Of a stretch of 64,000 nt of DNA, positions 1 through 12,009 are shown one piece after another. Position 1 is the stretch's first letter; every line of letters starts with the position of its first letter. This DNA is from Ulota crispa (taxonomy: Eukaryota > Streptophyta > Bryopsida > Orthotrichales > Orthotrichaceae): NCBI GenBank assembly GCA_963920765.1, contig OY987244.1:7566501-7630500 (forward strand), read 5' to 3'. The position numbers and the translations under genes were made by a program. The notes under the pieces are model-generated. The model worked only from the letters and a program-made list of their open reading frames with translations. It made no database searches and was not told the origin of the DNA.

Positions 1-2354
1 ATTTATAGCTTTTGGCCATAAGTGTCATGGAGTAGATGAAAACAGTAGCATACTCATTGGCGTCTCCAGCAGCTTTTGATTGGACCTTTTAGCAACACCA
101 TTATGCTTTGATGTATTAGTGTTTGTCAGTTGACGATGGATTTCAAAATCTGTGCATAACTTGATGAAGTCAGATGAAAGGAATTCGCCTCCACGATTGC
201 TGTGTATCATACGTATAGAGCTTCTTGTCTGTGTTTTGATCATGATTACGAATGCCTTAAATTGTTCAAGTGCTTCTGATTTTTTCTTCATAAACTTCAC
301 CCAAATATAACAACTGTAATTGTCTACTTTTATCATGAAGTATTCTGAACCTGATAACAGAGTGACAGGGAAGGGCCCAGAGAGGTCCATGTGAATCAAC
401 TCCAATGGTTCACAGGCTCATGATAAGTTTGTTGTGAAAACTACTTCTGGCTTGTTTGCCTGCTTAGCATTGGCTACATACTTCATGATATGACAAAATA
501 CATGGTATGCTAGTGGCCGTTTTTTTTTCCACAATTCATGCAATCAATCAAAACTCAAGTGACCTAGCTTGAAGTGCCATAATCGTGCATTATCAACATC
601 TTTTTGTAATAGTTTCAATGACATTTCTAGGTTTAGCACTGAGAGATGATACAAACCATTATTTTTGTTACAAATTCTCTTTGCAACAATTCCTTTGTTC
701 CCTCTGCTGTACATGATACATTTGTTCTCATCAAAACATGCAATAATTCATCTATCAGTCAATGAGCATATGGATAATAGGTTCTTGTTGAAGTCTAGAA
801 CATAAAGACAATTGGATACATGTTTTATTTCTCTAGAGGGCACGATGAAATGTATAGATCCTTCCCTAAGATTTGGTGACCATGTCTACTAGTTGTCTTG
901 ACATTTCCATTAAATTGGTCTAGATCACTGAAATTCTCTCTATTGCCACTCATGTGTTGAGTGGCTTCTGAATCTAGGTACCACCCAGAGTCTGCATCAT
1001 GGGTGTTGAGAGATGAGATGGCCACTTCAAACATTTCAAAATCCTCATTATCAGTGTGTACAGCTCTATCTAGAGCTACTGGAGTATCAAGGTTGGACCA
1101 TGATTCCTCATGTGCTAGGTTTGCAGACAATGGTTGTATACCTAATTTGACACATCTGTTTGCCTCTAACTTGCAAATGTCTACCAAGCGCTCTGGACAC
1201 ATGTTCTTGTGGTGGCCGAGATGTCTACAGTAGAAGCAACGTGTTGGTTGACTTTGTGAGCCACCAAAAAAGGTGTTGTTACATTGTAGAGAGTTGTGAT
1301 ACTGCCATTGGGGTGGTCCTCCATAATTTCAATTGAATTGCCCGCTGCCAGGTCGGGCATTTGGAGCTCCCCAAAAGTTTAATGCTTCTGAGTCAACTGA
1401 TGCCTTTCTCGCTTTTGATTGTCTTTGGCTCTCAACTAGCATCAGATGTGACTATAGTTGCTCCAGGCCTGCAGCGTTGAGAATGCACCAAAGTTGGTGA
1501 AGTTCTGCAAAAAATGATTATAGCTATCTGGCAAAGACTTCATAACTAGTTGAACTAGATTACCATCATCAACTTTTACTCCTACTATTGAAAGTTGCGC
1601 TAAGTTGTGGCGGAACTGTGAGAAATATGTTTCTACACCAAAAGTTTCAAAGACCATGATCATAGAAAGTCTGTTCTTGAAATCAAACTATCTATTGTCG
1701 TTATTTGTCTTGAATGTCCTACATAAATAGTCCCATAGTGGCTTGGGCTCTTGAAATTTTGTAAGTTGTGTCAGTAGGGCTGGTTTAATAGACATGTTTA
1801 GGATGAACCTAAGGCATTCTCCGCGTTCACTCTTGATGTCCTCTCCTTTTGCAGGTTTTTTCAAAGAAGAGACCGTATCAAGTGGGGAAAATATAGACCA
1901 CAACTTTTCTTTCTTGATAATCCTAGTCACCAAATACTTCCAGGAGTGGAAGTTGGTGGAGTTAGACAGTTTTGCCTCTTCAAAGACTAAGTAGTTGCGT
2001 GACATGATGAAAGTTAGTTTGTACATTCAGGTGAATCAGGGTTTTCAGCTCTCAGATTGTAAGGGGACCTTTAGGCAGTGGTATTCTATGGTTGCAAGAG
2101 TGTTTAGCAAGAATCGATATCTAAGTTCTGATACCATGTGTGAGACAAAACAATATATTGACAAATACAGACATACTAACAACAAGGGATAAGCAACTCA
2201 GAGTAAGACAAGCATACGAGCGTGAATAAAATCAGCTATATTAGATGTGTGCAGTGGCTCTGCTACAGGCATATATACAGTCCTATAGTCTATTGGATGA
2301 ATGTATTCTAGACGAGATATTAAGGTAGATGAACCATGTTAGAGTTTCATAACA
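1..2354 (-). mobile_element. Degraded Ty1/copia-type LTR retrotransposon, left-truncated by the window edge
   Basis: Read on the minus strand, the parts come in copia order: a candidate LTR (2354-2137), a primer binding site like the plant initiator-Met tRNA type (2136-2125), gag-like coding remnants (about 2026-1442), zinc-knuckle and protease region (about 1263-825), then the integrase core (405-25). Integrase lying directly after protease, before any reverse transcriptase, is the Ty1/copia order. Reverse transcriptase, RNase H and the second LTR would lie outside the window. The element is a fossil: its coding region is broken into at least four separate open stretches. Age is old to moderate and cannot be estimated without the second LTR. 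Family assignment is firm; exact ends are inferred. Confidence 0.85.
2137..2354 (-). repeat. Candidate 5' LTR of the copia fossil
   Basis: On the minus strand this stretch begins TGTT and ends CACA, directly before the primer binding site, as expected of a short copia LTR of about 218 bp. A TATATA motif lies inside it near 2270-2280. The outer boundary is a best guess because the partner LTR is not in the window. Confidence 0.5.
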
Positions 2355-3152
2355 ACCGGAGGGTTGAGAATTTCTTCATACACTCTTGTGTGCTCCTATG
2401 CCTCTTGCGCGGGAGGGTCGGGATCCACAATTGCCTGCGGAGAGACGGGATCATTGGACAAACTTCAAAATAAATCCAATGAACAAAACAAATGAAAAGC
2501 ACAGGTGATTACCAAATTACTTGATGACATGGGGCCTAGGAAGGGGCTGCGCGGCATACGCCTTGATAATGGCGCTGGTCTGCCATTTCAAGAACATACA
2601 AGAAAACTTTAGAGCGTTGGCAACTAATTAAAGAGCTTCTCCTAGTGGTACTCTTGCAGTCAATAGCCCATTCAACATTCAAGTCATATAAGCTTAGTAA
2701 TGCACCAACGACACTCTAGTATCAAAACTCAAAGCAAGAGGAAAAAATCATTCAAGAACAAGAACATGCACAAGGAGATTGAGGATGGAATAGAGCTAGC
2801 GCAGCATCAGGAAGACTTTGCAAGGAGCTATGAGGAAGATGCGCACAACAGGCTATAAGGAAGAACGCTGCTAGATGTTACAAAATAGAAGCCGAGAACT
2901 GCGCTGTGAGAAAGTTGTTGCGAGATGTTGCGAGCAAGACGTCTGGGAAGACGTTGCAAGCAGCAAATTTGTCTTGTCTGTCCATGCATGACAATCTTGC
3001 TCTTGTCATATGACAAATAGGGAGATTTGGAGCTTTACATTATGATTTGAAATTTTATAAAAATTAAGTCGATAATTGGTTGATTTAGATTTTAATCATT
3101 TTTTTGTCACATTTCATTATATTTTGCTGCTACCAACTTTTTAATGTTGTTT
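2355..3152. other. Gene-free spacer
   Basis: No coding region, RNA gene or clear repeat end is visible. The only long open frame (2828-3016, minus) resembles no known protein. The spacer separates the copia fossil from the CACTA end at 3153. Confidence 0.5.
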
Positions 3153-6100
3153 CACTACAAGGATAATGGGCCCTAATTGACACAGAGTTGACACGCATTT
3201 GTCCAAAGTGACATAACACTACATTCTAGACTTGCCTACTGTCAATTCTTCAATTGTTTAAGAGTTTGTGTCAATTTAATGTCCACTTTGACACTTTTTG
3301 CAGAACCAACAAGGCATGACTCCAACACAAGGAATTTAATGATATTGTCAATGCCTTGAAAGAAATTTATGAGCTCTACTTCACCATTTTTGTTCAGCCA
3401 CATCAGTAGTTGCAGTATCATACGTTATCCAAGGTTTAGAGTTTACATGGCACAAGCAAATGTGGTTTACAATAAAAATTAGAAGGGCATTGTGAAACAA
3501 CAATTACTCTACAAAAGTGATGGTCAGACTTCAATAATGCACACTGTACGGCAGTTTGCACACGGCTTATATAGAAAGAACAAGGAGAGAACGAGAAGAA
3601 AGCATAAATCAAAGTAATTATACACATGCCATTTCAGAGGTTTACAAGTATTCACAAAGCTTAAATTTTGGAGAGACTACGGAACGCATGCTTGCTCTTG
3701 TTTTTCCAAGACGGAAATCCACCGCTGGGATTCCTCCTAACAAAAATTTCATCACTGAATACTACCTTTAACACTTCATCCAACAGAAGTACAGTAAGTG
3801 CTTAAAGAGGTCCTGCACTAACATTGTGATGCGTTGTCTTTGCTTCCCTCACTTAATAACTTCTTAGGCATCTAATCATGGGAGCCCTACTTCTACGCTA
3901 CATAATCTAGTGAACTACCAATGTCCCGAAGCAGGATGTGTTCTTCAAAAGCACACTTTCTACATGCCAAAAATACTTAACTGCTTCAGAAGAGCATTTG
4001 GTTTCTAACCTACACATTGAAAACAGAGAACATGTAAGACAAATCTTCCTACACAAAAATTAGTAACTTGCTTATAATCTTCTTTTTGTTCAGCTAACTA
4101 CAGACCTCCATTCTTCTGTCCAATATAAGCCATGTCCAACCCATAAATTATAGTATAATACAATTCTATAAAGAATATACACCGCAAACCACTCACGCTC
4201 ACGACAATAATCATTTGGAGTTAGGATATGCCAGCACCTTCCACCTACAACTTTTGCTAGTCCCAATGCTCTCCAAAAGTGACAAGGAACAATTAAAAGC
4301 CTTCAACTCCTGAAAAGAATCATGTATATTGTTTCCCACAAACATTTCCATATTAAATACCTCAAACTTTGCCAATTTCAGAACATTATATTATAAAAGT
4401 AGCACACTTTGGGTACGCTCAATATTACCACAAATGCTACACAGATTTCACTTTCATAAAAAGACAATGTGCCTCACCTTCCTCCTCTACACTTGTTCAC
4501 TTGAAGTATTTACACCCCACATATAACAAAGTGAGCAACATCCGACACTGCACCATCTACACTCCAAAAGCTCTTATCATGGGCATTCTTTGGTAGGAAC
4601 ATCTTGAAATAGAATAACTCATGTAGTGAGATTCTGTACGACAAGAACATGGTAACAGACAGTACAAACACAAACCCATCACTACATACCACAATACCTC
4701 CCAAATGTCACAAAGTCACATGGCAAACTATACTCTACTGAAAATAACACATCTTTTAAATTACAAAAATTTGAAGAACCATAAAAACTTACAACAAGAA
4801 ATCCAGCTTTGTCTAGTATCTCAAGTGGACTGCAGATGTCACAGACTTTGCAGTTTCAATTACTACAAACAACACTAAGTACACAAGCATATGTCATACC
4901 TTAACGTCCACAACTATTAAAAAGGGCTTACGAGAGCTTTGAACACCTAATACAAACACAAAACAATGACAAGTTAGACTCATAAAACCATAGTCAGACC
5001 TCATATTGTTCCAGGGTTACAATATTTCAAAGTACAATAAATATTCTGCATATCACTCATAATTCAGAAAAACTTGCATTGTTACTATGTCCCAATTGCA
5101 ATTTGATGACATATGTCAACACAAGTACCGTGATACTGAAGTCTAGAGCATGCCAAAATTACAACAGCAACATGCAGCAATAATTACAACAATACCAACA
5201 TGGTCTATTCCATGAAAAGGAAGACATCCTACCATCATTTTTCTGTCATGCACAGCCTTTTACAAACACTAGCCACAACAGTTATTGTCACAGTCGACCA
5301 CCACAATTGACCTTAGCACTTCAAGGGCTAAATAAATGTTCATCCCAAAATGGCACATGCATCATAAACGTGCAATAATAGAACATAAGTTCTTCCTAAG
5401 ATAAATATGAACACAAAATTCAAAACTACCTGAAAATAACACTTGGCAAATCAGCATTGAGAACTCCCTCCAACCGTAGCACTCAACTTTCCCCTATAGA
5501 GGGCATTATTGCTTACTTAAAAGCAATTACACGTTTTTTTCATGGTTTTCCATAACCTGATGTTCCGTACCCCACACATTAAACTACGTATGACTAAATG
5601 ACATCTACGCTCACAATTTTCTACCAGCACATCTTTGTACCATCAAATTCCAGCACGTTGTAATGAGCTTCCAAGGAAAAGACCATCTCTGCAAATAGCA
5701 AATACTAAGACGTAAACCTCTACCACCTTCAACTCTGATGTATTGCCGACCATTGTCCAAACATTCATACGGTAGTTGTATAAAAATAATACTACATCAT
5801 ATGAACGGTTCACTTCAAAAAAAGTACAATTAAGATGCAATTACGAGACTACACTACAATGAATTTGGACCTCACGCACATACACCACATGCAATCAACA
5901 ATCTTTAGGCACTTCCCTTCTCAGCCACTTCCCTAAATGAACTTCCAAACCATGAAAAGGGAAACAATATATTCCACAACAAATTCTCATCTTGTATTTG
6001 TAATACCATCCATATTTTTTTACTTGTCATCCAATATGTACTACAAGTCCTAATACAATGCATAAACACTAATATGAAATTCAAATGAGTTGGCAAGTTC

Positions 6101-8061
6101 CCAAGTTTTCCTAAAACAATTACATTACACCAACCACTATTACTACACATAAAAAAATTAATAGATCAAATTAAAGAAACCGCAACACCTATTTCGCAAG
6201 AGTATAAAATAGCTGCAAATCAATAACACCACCAACAACTAATCCGTGCTTTAAAAAACAATATTTTTCTTTCCATCTCATAACCACAGAAGAGAAACTG
6301 TCCCTACCAACAAAAGAATTACATCATCCACAGGTTTTTGCGGCATTCCGTCTTACCTCTCTACAACAAAATCCATTGTCAATTCCAATTTCTTGTATAT
6401 ACTATCATGTTCTCAGGTGCCCTCCATCTTCATCTCTGCATTGGAACAATTACCACAAATTTGTTAGTACCCTACAAACAGAAGTTCCTACATCTCTCGA
6501 CTCAATGATCCAAACAGAACATAATATCCTGCCGTGTCTGCAAAGCACTGCCTAAAAAGGAAAAATCAAACTTGACTTTTACTTAAGCAAATAACATACT
6601 AGTCAATTACACACAAGATCTTCACAAGTATTTTTAGATTCACTACATTTTACCTTTTTTATAATATTTTGAGGACTTGTAATTAGGTATTCTTCAAATC
6701 CTTCAACATCTTTGACTGTTTGTGTACACCCTTCACGAGTTCATATAAAAAGCAGTCATTCATTCACCACAAACCCTCCTAATTTGAAAACATCAAATCC
6801 AAGAGCCCCCACAATACAGTATTTCTCAACATTGAAGAATATATTGTTTGAAGCTATTTGTGCCACATTGCAACACTCACATGTCACTAACAAACACTCT
6901 ACTAGACCTTCTTCAAAGTCGTCTGACCAACTAAGTGAGTAGCTTCATCAAGCCTTGATCATGCATTCATTCCACAACTTCAAGGTTTGAACACTCATGT
7001 CTGTCAATTTTCTCCTGAACCATCACTTCGTAGATTTTGGTAAATCTTTGGAAGTGAGTCTTTGTAATTACAAGGATTTACAACATGTGCATATGAAACC
7101 CCATATTTGGGTTCAGTCAATGGAAGTTTGCTCTTAAAAAATTCACAAAATATTTTGAAAGTATCCAGACAATGTACTTGAAATTGCAAACTCATAAATT
7201 TCTTGTTCCTAATACAATCTTGTATTGTGGTAGCTGTTCTATAATTTTCATCATGTTCAAAACGCTAAAAATCATGCTTATTGTTCCTCCTAACTTTCCT
7301 ACCACAGTAGCTTCATGTCCATTAAGTTGCCTACAAAATCCAAATAAATTCAAACTTCATTCTTGTTATAATGAATAGTGACAAGCATACTTTCTATTGC
7401 ACCGGATTGCCTCTTTGTCAAGTGTGCAAGCATTTGCTTATACCGAGAGGGGAACTTCAATCCAAAAATTCAATGCCACAAAACAAAATTTATTGATCAA
7501 TGCATTGTACTGGACAATTGATATCAACATCATAGGCATGTCTAAGAAATTTAAATTCTACTTACTCTCCCCTTATGCACTACCATCTTTTCTACATGTG
7601 AAACAACGTACTACCATAGAAACCACGTGACATTCAAAACCCACAAATTTGTTGAGCATTAACATCATCATTCACGCTATCTTACGTTTTTCACTTACAC
7701 TGCATTTATGAGTAGCATAAAAAAGCCCATATTTTTTCACACCATTTAGCATATGCTGTACCTTTCTAAACATTAGGGTCAAACGTGCTGGATGTTCACT
7801 TACCAAACTTGTTGTAATACATCAAACATCGCACATCTATTCCTCTCCTTCAGAAGAAGACAACAACGTTGTGCTTGTCAATGTGACTCTATCAATTTCT
7901 TCCTCTTTAAATGAACGTTCTTGATCACTCGGATTCCATGATGACATACTTGAATGACGGTGTGCATGCCTCAGTCCATTGATGTTCGTTTCGGAACCTC
8001 TTCTGCAATTACTGTGTCCGATTTCTTCACCTTCCATATTTCATACGTCCTTTATCTCCTA

Positions 8062-8760
8062 CTACTCTTCCGCTCTATTTTGAACATCTCCACTTGTCCT
8101 CATGGCAATGGGCACTACATCTAGCATTGTGGACGTGCTGATTGGTGTACACCTCAAACGTCCACCTCTTCCATGGGCACCGCATGCCACACCTCCTTGT
8201 ACACCTACAACGGCCCTTCTTGTCACAAAGGAGTCTCTGCAATACATATTGTGACCTGTTGGAATCAGAGCTTCCGCTTCCTCCCCAATGTCTTTGTCTA
8301 GCTTGAGCCCTAAAAATTCTTTGTCCTCTCCCATATTGAAAATTGATGCCTCTTTGTCTTGTTCAAGCAATACTCTTTTTGCCCAAATGTCTTTTTGCAA
8401 TACCACACTCCAGCCAGGTGCTTCGCTAGGGTCACAATAAAAAACCTGCTCACAATGCTTAGGAAATGCAAAGCTATCCCAAGTATTAGCTCAAAGACGT
8501 TGTGCATAATTTGCTAAAGTGAAACCCCTCTTATCTTTTTTTATTGTGGCGTTAGCTCCCCTATAATTGGCCTTCACAAAATTGCATACCAAAACCTTAA
8601 TGTCCTGCCGCCTATAGTTCAATTTCAAAATCTCCACTATATGTCTGATATACTCAATCGTGGCTTCTACCGGGTTTGCATTGTGCACTCCATTTCTGCA
8701 CACTTGAGTATACAATGCACTAGAAGTTGGTAGCTTTTGAGTTTTTTTCTCAAAAAACAC
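8062..8760 (-). pseudogene. C-terminal fragment of a CACTA tnp2-type transposase (DUF4216-like region)
   Basis: The minus-strand reading runs through EYIRHIVEILKLNYR, then KDKRGFTLANY, then FAFPKHCEQVFYCDPS and GWSVVLQKDI. This is the order seen in the DUF4216 domain following the catalytic part of plant CACTA transposases. One in-frame TGA stop lies directly after ANYAQRL, near 8490; beyond it the frame stays open to 8062. A further tail rich in Ser, Glu and Arg is open at 8037-7837 in a different frame. The catalytic Transposase_21 region is absent upstream, where an unrelated repeat end and low-complexity DNA begin. It is a remnant, not a working gene. Confidence 0.75.
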
Positions 8761-8763
8761 CTT

Positions 8764-8781
8764 TGGTCCTTTAGGGATTAA
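8764..8781. repeat. Solitary TTAA-type repeat terminus
   Basis: The motif GGTCCTTTAGGGA followed by TTAA matches the right ends of the TTAA-flanked family seen between 38 and 52 kb. No partner end was found nearby, so this is probably a truncated copy lying at the break of the CACTA transposase fragment. Confidence 0.35.
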
Positions 8782-9330
8782 GAATTTTGAAACTTTTTAG
8801 GATTGCACAATTGAGGTGCAATGTTCTTTTTGATGTTTGATGCATTGTGTTGTTGCTTTTATCCATCTTTGACCAAAAGTAGGTAAGAATTTTGAGACCA
8901 TGATGTATAAACATCATTATTTTTCAACTCACATACCCAATTCCATTGTTTTTCTTTAGTTGGATGCAAAATTCTTGTGAGCACATGCGTTCTTCAAGAC
9001 CTATTTATGAATTGTTGAGCAATTTTAACTCTATACCCCAAAAACCACTATCTGCAACCAAAATATGGTTGCGTGGATCTAAATGGGTTAATTTGTGTCC
9101 CTCTGTAATATGCCCTTCAACAAATTTTTGAGTTTTTTGAAACTTAGCTAACCATTATTTCAACTTTGTTAAGCAATAATAAAGTCCCATAACCCCACTA
9201 GAATTTTTTCCATTAACACAGTTTGTAAACATGTAACTTGAGATTATTAGCAAACAGCTTATGGCATTTAATTGATACTAAAATGTTCAATGTTGTAGTT
9301 GCTATCTAGTTCAATTTCAAAGTACTCAAG

Positions 9331-9355
9331 AACTTGTTGGAGGGCACTTTACATG
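9331..9355. repeat. Solitary terminus of the GCCCTCCAACAAG repeat family
   Basis: CTTGTTGGAGGGCACT matches the right terminus of the inverted-repeat element at 45780-46340. Only one end is visible here. Confidence 0.35.
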
Positions 9356-9552
9356 CGCTTGTTGCATCAAAGCCAAAAAAGGTAGGAAATGACATAGTAT
9401 TAGGGTTTCTATCCCTCTCTAGTCCCTAATTGCAGATGTGTTCAAACCAAAGAGAATCACAATGATGCTTCAATGAAGGCAATTTCTAAAAGAGAAACGT
9501 TTGGAGTGTGTCAAGGTCCCACTCTCTCTCTCTTGTGTTTTGGGTTGAATTA

Positions 9553-9665
9553 AATGGGGTGTTTGTCTATAATCAATGCTTGGATATGGTCAACATATGT
9601 GTTTTTCTTGCCCAAAACATTGACCTCATCCAAGCATAACTCACTATACGACAAACATCCACTTC
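9553..9665. repeat. Imperfect hairpin of about 110 bp
   Basis: The arm containing GTGTTTGTC, TATA and TGCTTGGATATGGTCAA pairs with a downstream arm containing TTGACCTCATCCAAGCA and GACAAACATC. The stem is about 35 bp with a few bulges, and the loop is about 28 nt. It could be a small foldback element or a small-RNA precursor. The sequence alone does not decide. Confidence 0.6.
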
Positions 9666-9731
9666 CCAATTTGTTTTTTGTGATTGTCTTTGCATTTAGT
9701 TTCACACTCATTAGAATGTATAGATCTCATG

Positions 9732-9772
<41 letters not shown>
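9732..9772. repeat. (TA)n microsatellite
   Basis: An uninterrupted TA dinucleotide run of about 20 units. Confidence 0.98.
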
Positions 9773-9774
<2 letters not shown>

Positions 9775-9813
9775 AGATCACATTTTTTTGTCAATTTTAC
9801 CATGGTTTCTCTG

Positions 9814-9870
9814 TAGTGGAATTACTATAGTGACACCCTAAATTGCTAATGGGACACCCTCTCTAAGCAT
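9814..9870. repeat. Fragment of a TA-flanked miniature inverted-repeat element
   Basis: GGAATTACTATAGTGACACC and the following TAAATTGCTAA and GGGACACCC match the termini of the complete copy at 39477-39885. Only one end is present. It overlaps the candidate right end of the CACTA element, which makes both boundaries uncertain. Confidence 0.6.
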
Positions 9871-10807
9871 GAAAACGTGATTTTTAATATTGATTTACTT
9901 AATGTAGCATAATTTGAGCTACAAAATTTAATTACTTTCAAATAGTGCAGTTCAAGCGAGCTCAAGCCAATAAGATTTTGCAAGCATCTCAAACAACAGA
10001 ATGTATAAAGGATTGTGCATTATGTAGGCTTTGCCTTCATTGCTACCTCAAGGATAGCAAAAGGTTGTGCTCAAAACTCTACTTGGAAAACAAGGGTGGG
10101 AGGCATGCCACACCTTCATACTAAGAATAAAATTTATCTAAAATATCACAAAGGAGCATTGCACTATCCATAGTTTTGCCATGTTTGAAATATTTTGTGC
10201 ATGAAACTAGAAATACCTATTTGAGACATTAACCTAATTATGGCATAAGATATGTTTGTGGCAATTACAACAACAATGCACATATATGTATATATACATA
10301 TACATACATATGCATATGCATATGTTACTTAATAGATGCAGATATTTGAATGCAAGGAACAGTCAAGTGAAAAGAATATTAGAATCATATATTGCATTTT
10401 TAGCTATCAAGAATACAATAGATTTGATGTGAAATTCTAATGAACATGTGGAAATAGAGAGAAATATACAATGGTTTATTCTATTAATCAATATTCCTTC
10501 AACTATGAAAAGTAGTTCAAGGATCAAGAAGGAACAATTAATGATATGAAAAATCCATAAAGTAAAACAAAAAATTCAAAAAAAACTTGGAATATACTTT
10601 CATGCATTATGCTTTGACAGATTTTACACACATTAGTGGCTCAAACAACTTTTGACTTCAAATCATAATCCAATAATACTATACAATAAGCTTAATTCCT
10701 TTTCTACAAAAAAAATTATGACACATATATCAACATCTGTCTAAAAATCTACCACTAACATAAAATTGATGTGTTGTAATAAAAATAAAATTCAAGATCA
10801 AACATAG
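9871..10807. other. Gene-free spacer with an ATAC/ATGC microsatellite
   Basis: AT-rich sequence without coding potential. An alternating purine-pyrimidine tract of ATAC and ATGC units lies at about 10281-10325. The stretch ends at the stop codon of the minus-strand RIIa-domain gene. Confidence 0.6.
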
Positions 10808-11461
10808 TCAACTAACCAATGACTTGTCCTTATCACTTTTGAAATACTCAACCATAATAGGGTTTTTTTGTATATCTTCCAAAGTGACTTCTATCACTTC
10901 TTTCACTTGCAAGTCTTCTTCCAACTTTGCAATCATTTCAAGACTGATTTGCTTGTCACGCTTAGCCAAATGGTTCACCAACAAGAAAAATAGAGGTGTT
11001 GGAACTTTTTCTTTAGTCTTGGCTCCAAACAACTTGAAGAGACCTCGTAATACTGAAACAAAGCTCTTGGTTGTGCAAGTGAGCAAAAGCAAGATGAACT
11101 CCTTGGGATCCACAAGATCTGAGGGAAAATTTGCCAACTTGAAGACATTGTCAATGGCAGCATCATGGACTTTGACTTTCTTTGCAATCTCTGCCAATGG
11201 CTTTTGGTTAATGTATTCAAGGTCCTTGGTTTGTTGATAGAAGTCAATCAATTGCTCCATTGTGGGCGGAGGAGCTGTGACGTCCAATTTGACCATTGTC
11301 AAAAGACTTTGAAAATACTCCAATGCAAACTCTTCCAAATTCTCTGGTTGTACTCGAATAACTTCTTTGGCAAATGTTTTGAGCAATATTGGTAATCCAT
11401 TGGGAATTTTGATTTGCTCAACACAATAGATTGGCTCTTGATCAAGAAGAGATTTTGACAT
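10808..11461 (-). CDS. Ropporin/RSP11-like RIIa-domain protein
   Basis: The gene encodes 217 residues in one exon. Residues about 18-55 form an RIIa dimerization/docking fold: IPNGLPILLKTFAKEVIR, then QPENLEEFALEYFQSL. This matches the N-terminus of ropporin, SPA17 and Chlamydomonas RSP11. The similarity runs the full length: FKLANFPSDLVD corresponds to the NLPTDL segment of human ropporin, and the C-terminal VTLEDIQKNPIMVEYF to its TVNDFTQNP segment. Length also fits (ropporin is about 212 residues). Known members sit in the radial-spoke and fibrous-sheath apparatus of cilia and sperm flagella and bind AKAP-type helices. The start at 11461 is preferred over an in-frame codon 24 bases upstream because the RIIa domain is usually near the N-terminus. 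The lack of introns contrasts with the other two genes and may mean a retrocopy, but the frame is fully open and no poly(A) tract is seen. The family is well supported; the exact orthologue is inferred. Confidence 0.8.
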   Translation of the reverse strand: MSKSLLDQEPIYCVEQIKIPNGLPILLKTFAKEVIRVQPENLEEFALEYFQSLLTMVKLDVTAPPPTMEQLIDFYQQTKDLEYINQKPLAEIAKKVKVHDAAIDNVFKLANFPSDLVDPKEFILLLLTCTTKSFVSVLRGLFKLFGAKTKEKVPTPLFFLLVNHLAKRDKQISLEMIAKLEEDLQVKEVIEVTLEDIQKNPIMVEYFKSDKDKSLVS

Positions 11462-11540
11462 GATGTTGTGTATTTTATAACACAATCCAGAACATACTCA
11501 CCACCATCCTCAACAATTATTTAGTTGCTTACTTCTTTAT

Positions 11541-11560
11541 AATATATACGTATATATAAA
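11541..11560 (-). promoter_or_regulatory. Candidate TATA region for the RIIa-domain gene
   Basis: On the minus strand TTTATATATACGTATATATT lies about 80-100 bases upstream of the start codon. That spacing suits a TATA box with a short leader, but the surrounding DNA is AT-rich, so chance is possible. Confidence 0.3.
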
Positions 11561-11561
11561 C

Positions 11562-12009
11562 CAACATAGAACAATCTTGTAAAACCATAGAAGGTTTCAA
11601 CTACAAAGATGTCCAGAAATACATTGTCAATGCTCATGGTTTGGTCATATTCATCAACCTGTTGTTGAACAAGTTGAGATTGATTCTTATTTCAGTTTTG
11701 TTAATCAAACAAAAACCTTCATTTTGGCATAATTAATACATATCTTGAGTAACACATGCATTTTAACATCTTCTAGTATTGTCAATGTTGCTCATGTCAA
11801 CACTTCTACAATCTTGCTTTGACTAATAAAAGACAGAGTTTGATAATAGCCATGGAGTCCAAATTTTGTTAGTCATATTCAAGGTCTAAATGCGTCAAGC
11901 AATTAAAAATTAGGGCTCCATTCCAATCTCTATTAAAAAAGCATCAAGTGTCTATGTGTCACAAGAAATTCAAAATTCTCTATTAACACCAATATTTTGA
12001 AAGTTTCTA
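11562..12009. other. Gene-free spacer upstream of the RIIa-domain gene
   Basis: No open frame or repeat end worth naming. It should include the upstream control region of the minus-strand gene at 10808-11461. Confidence 0.5.

Larger units (their letters stand above)
3153..9818. mobile_element. Decayed CACTA (En/Spm) element, first of three CACTA units
   Basis: The left end starts CACTACAAGGATAATGGG, a typical plant CACTA terminus, followed by subterminal GTCAATT/GTCCA repeats in both orientations within 250 bp. A candidate right terminus (CACTACAGAGAAACC on minus) ends at 9818, with AAATTGACA close by. The only recognisable coding part is a C-terminal transposase segment at 8062-8760 on minus. 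About 3.5-7.8 kb is G-poor and shows no convincing gene. Flanking triplets differ (TTT versus GAA), and the right end overlaps a small inverted-repeat element, so the right boundary is tentative. The missing transposase N-terminus and core imply internal loss. Confidence 0.55.
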
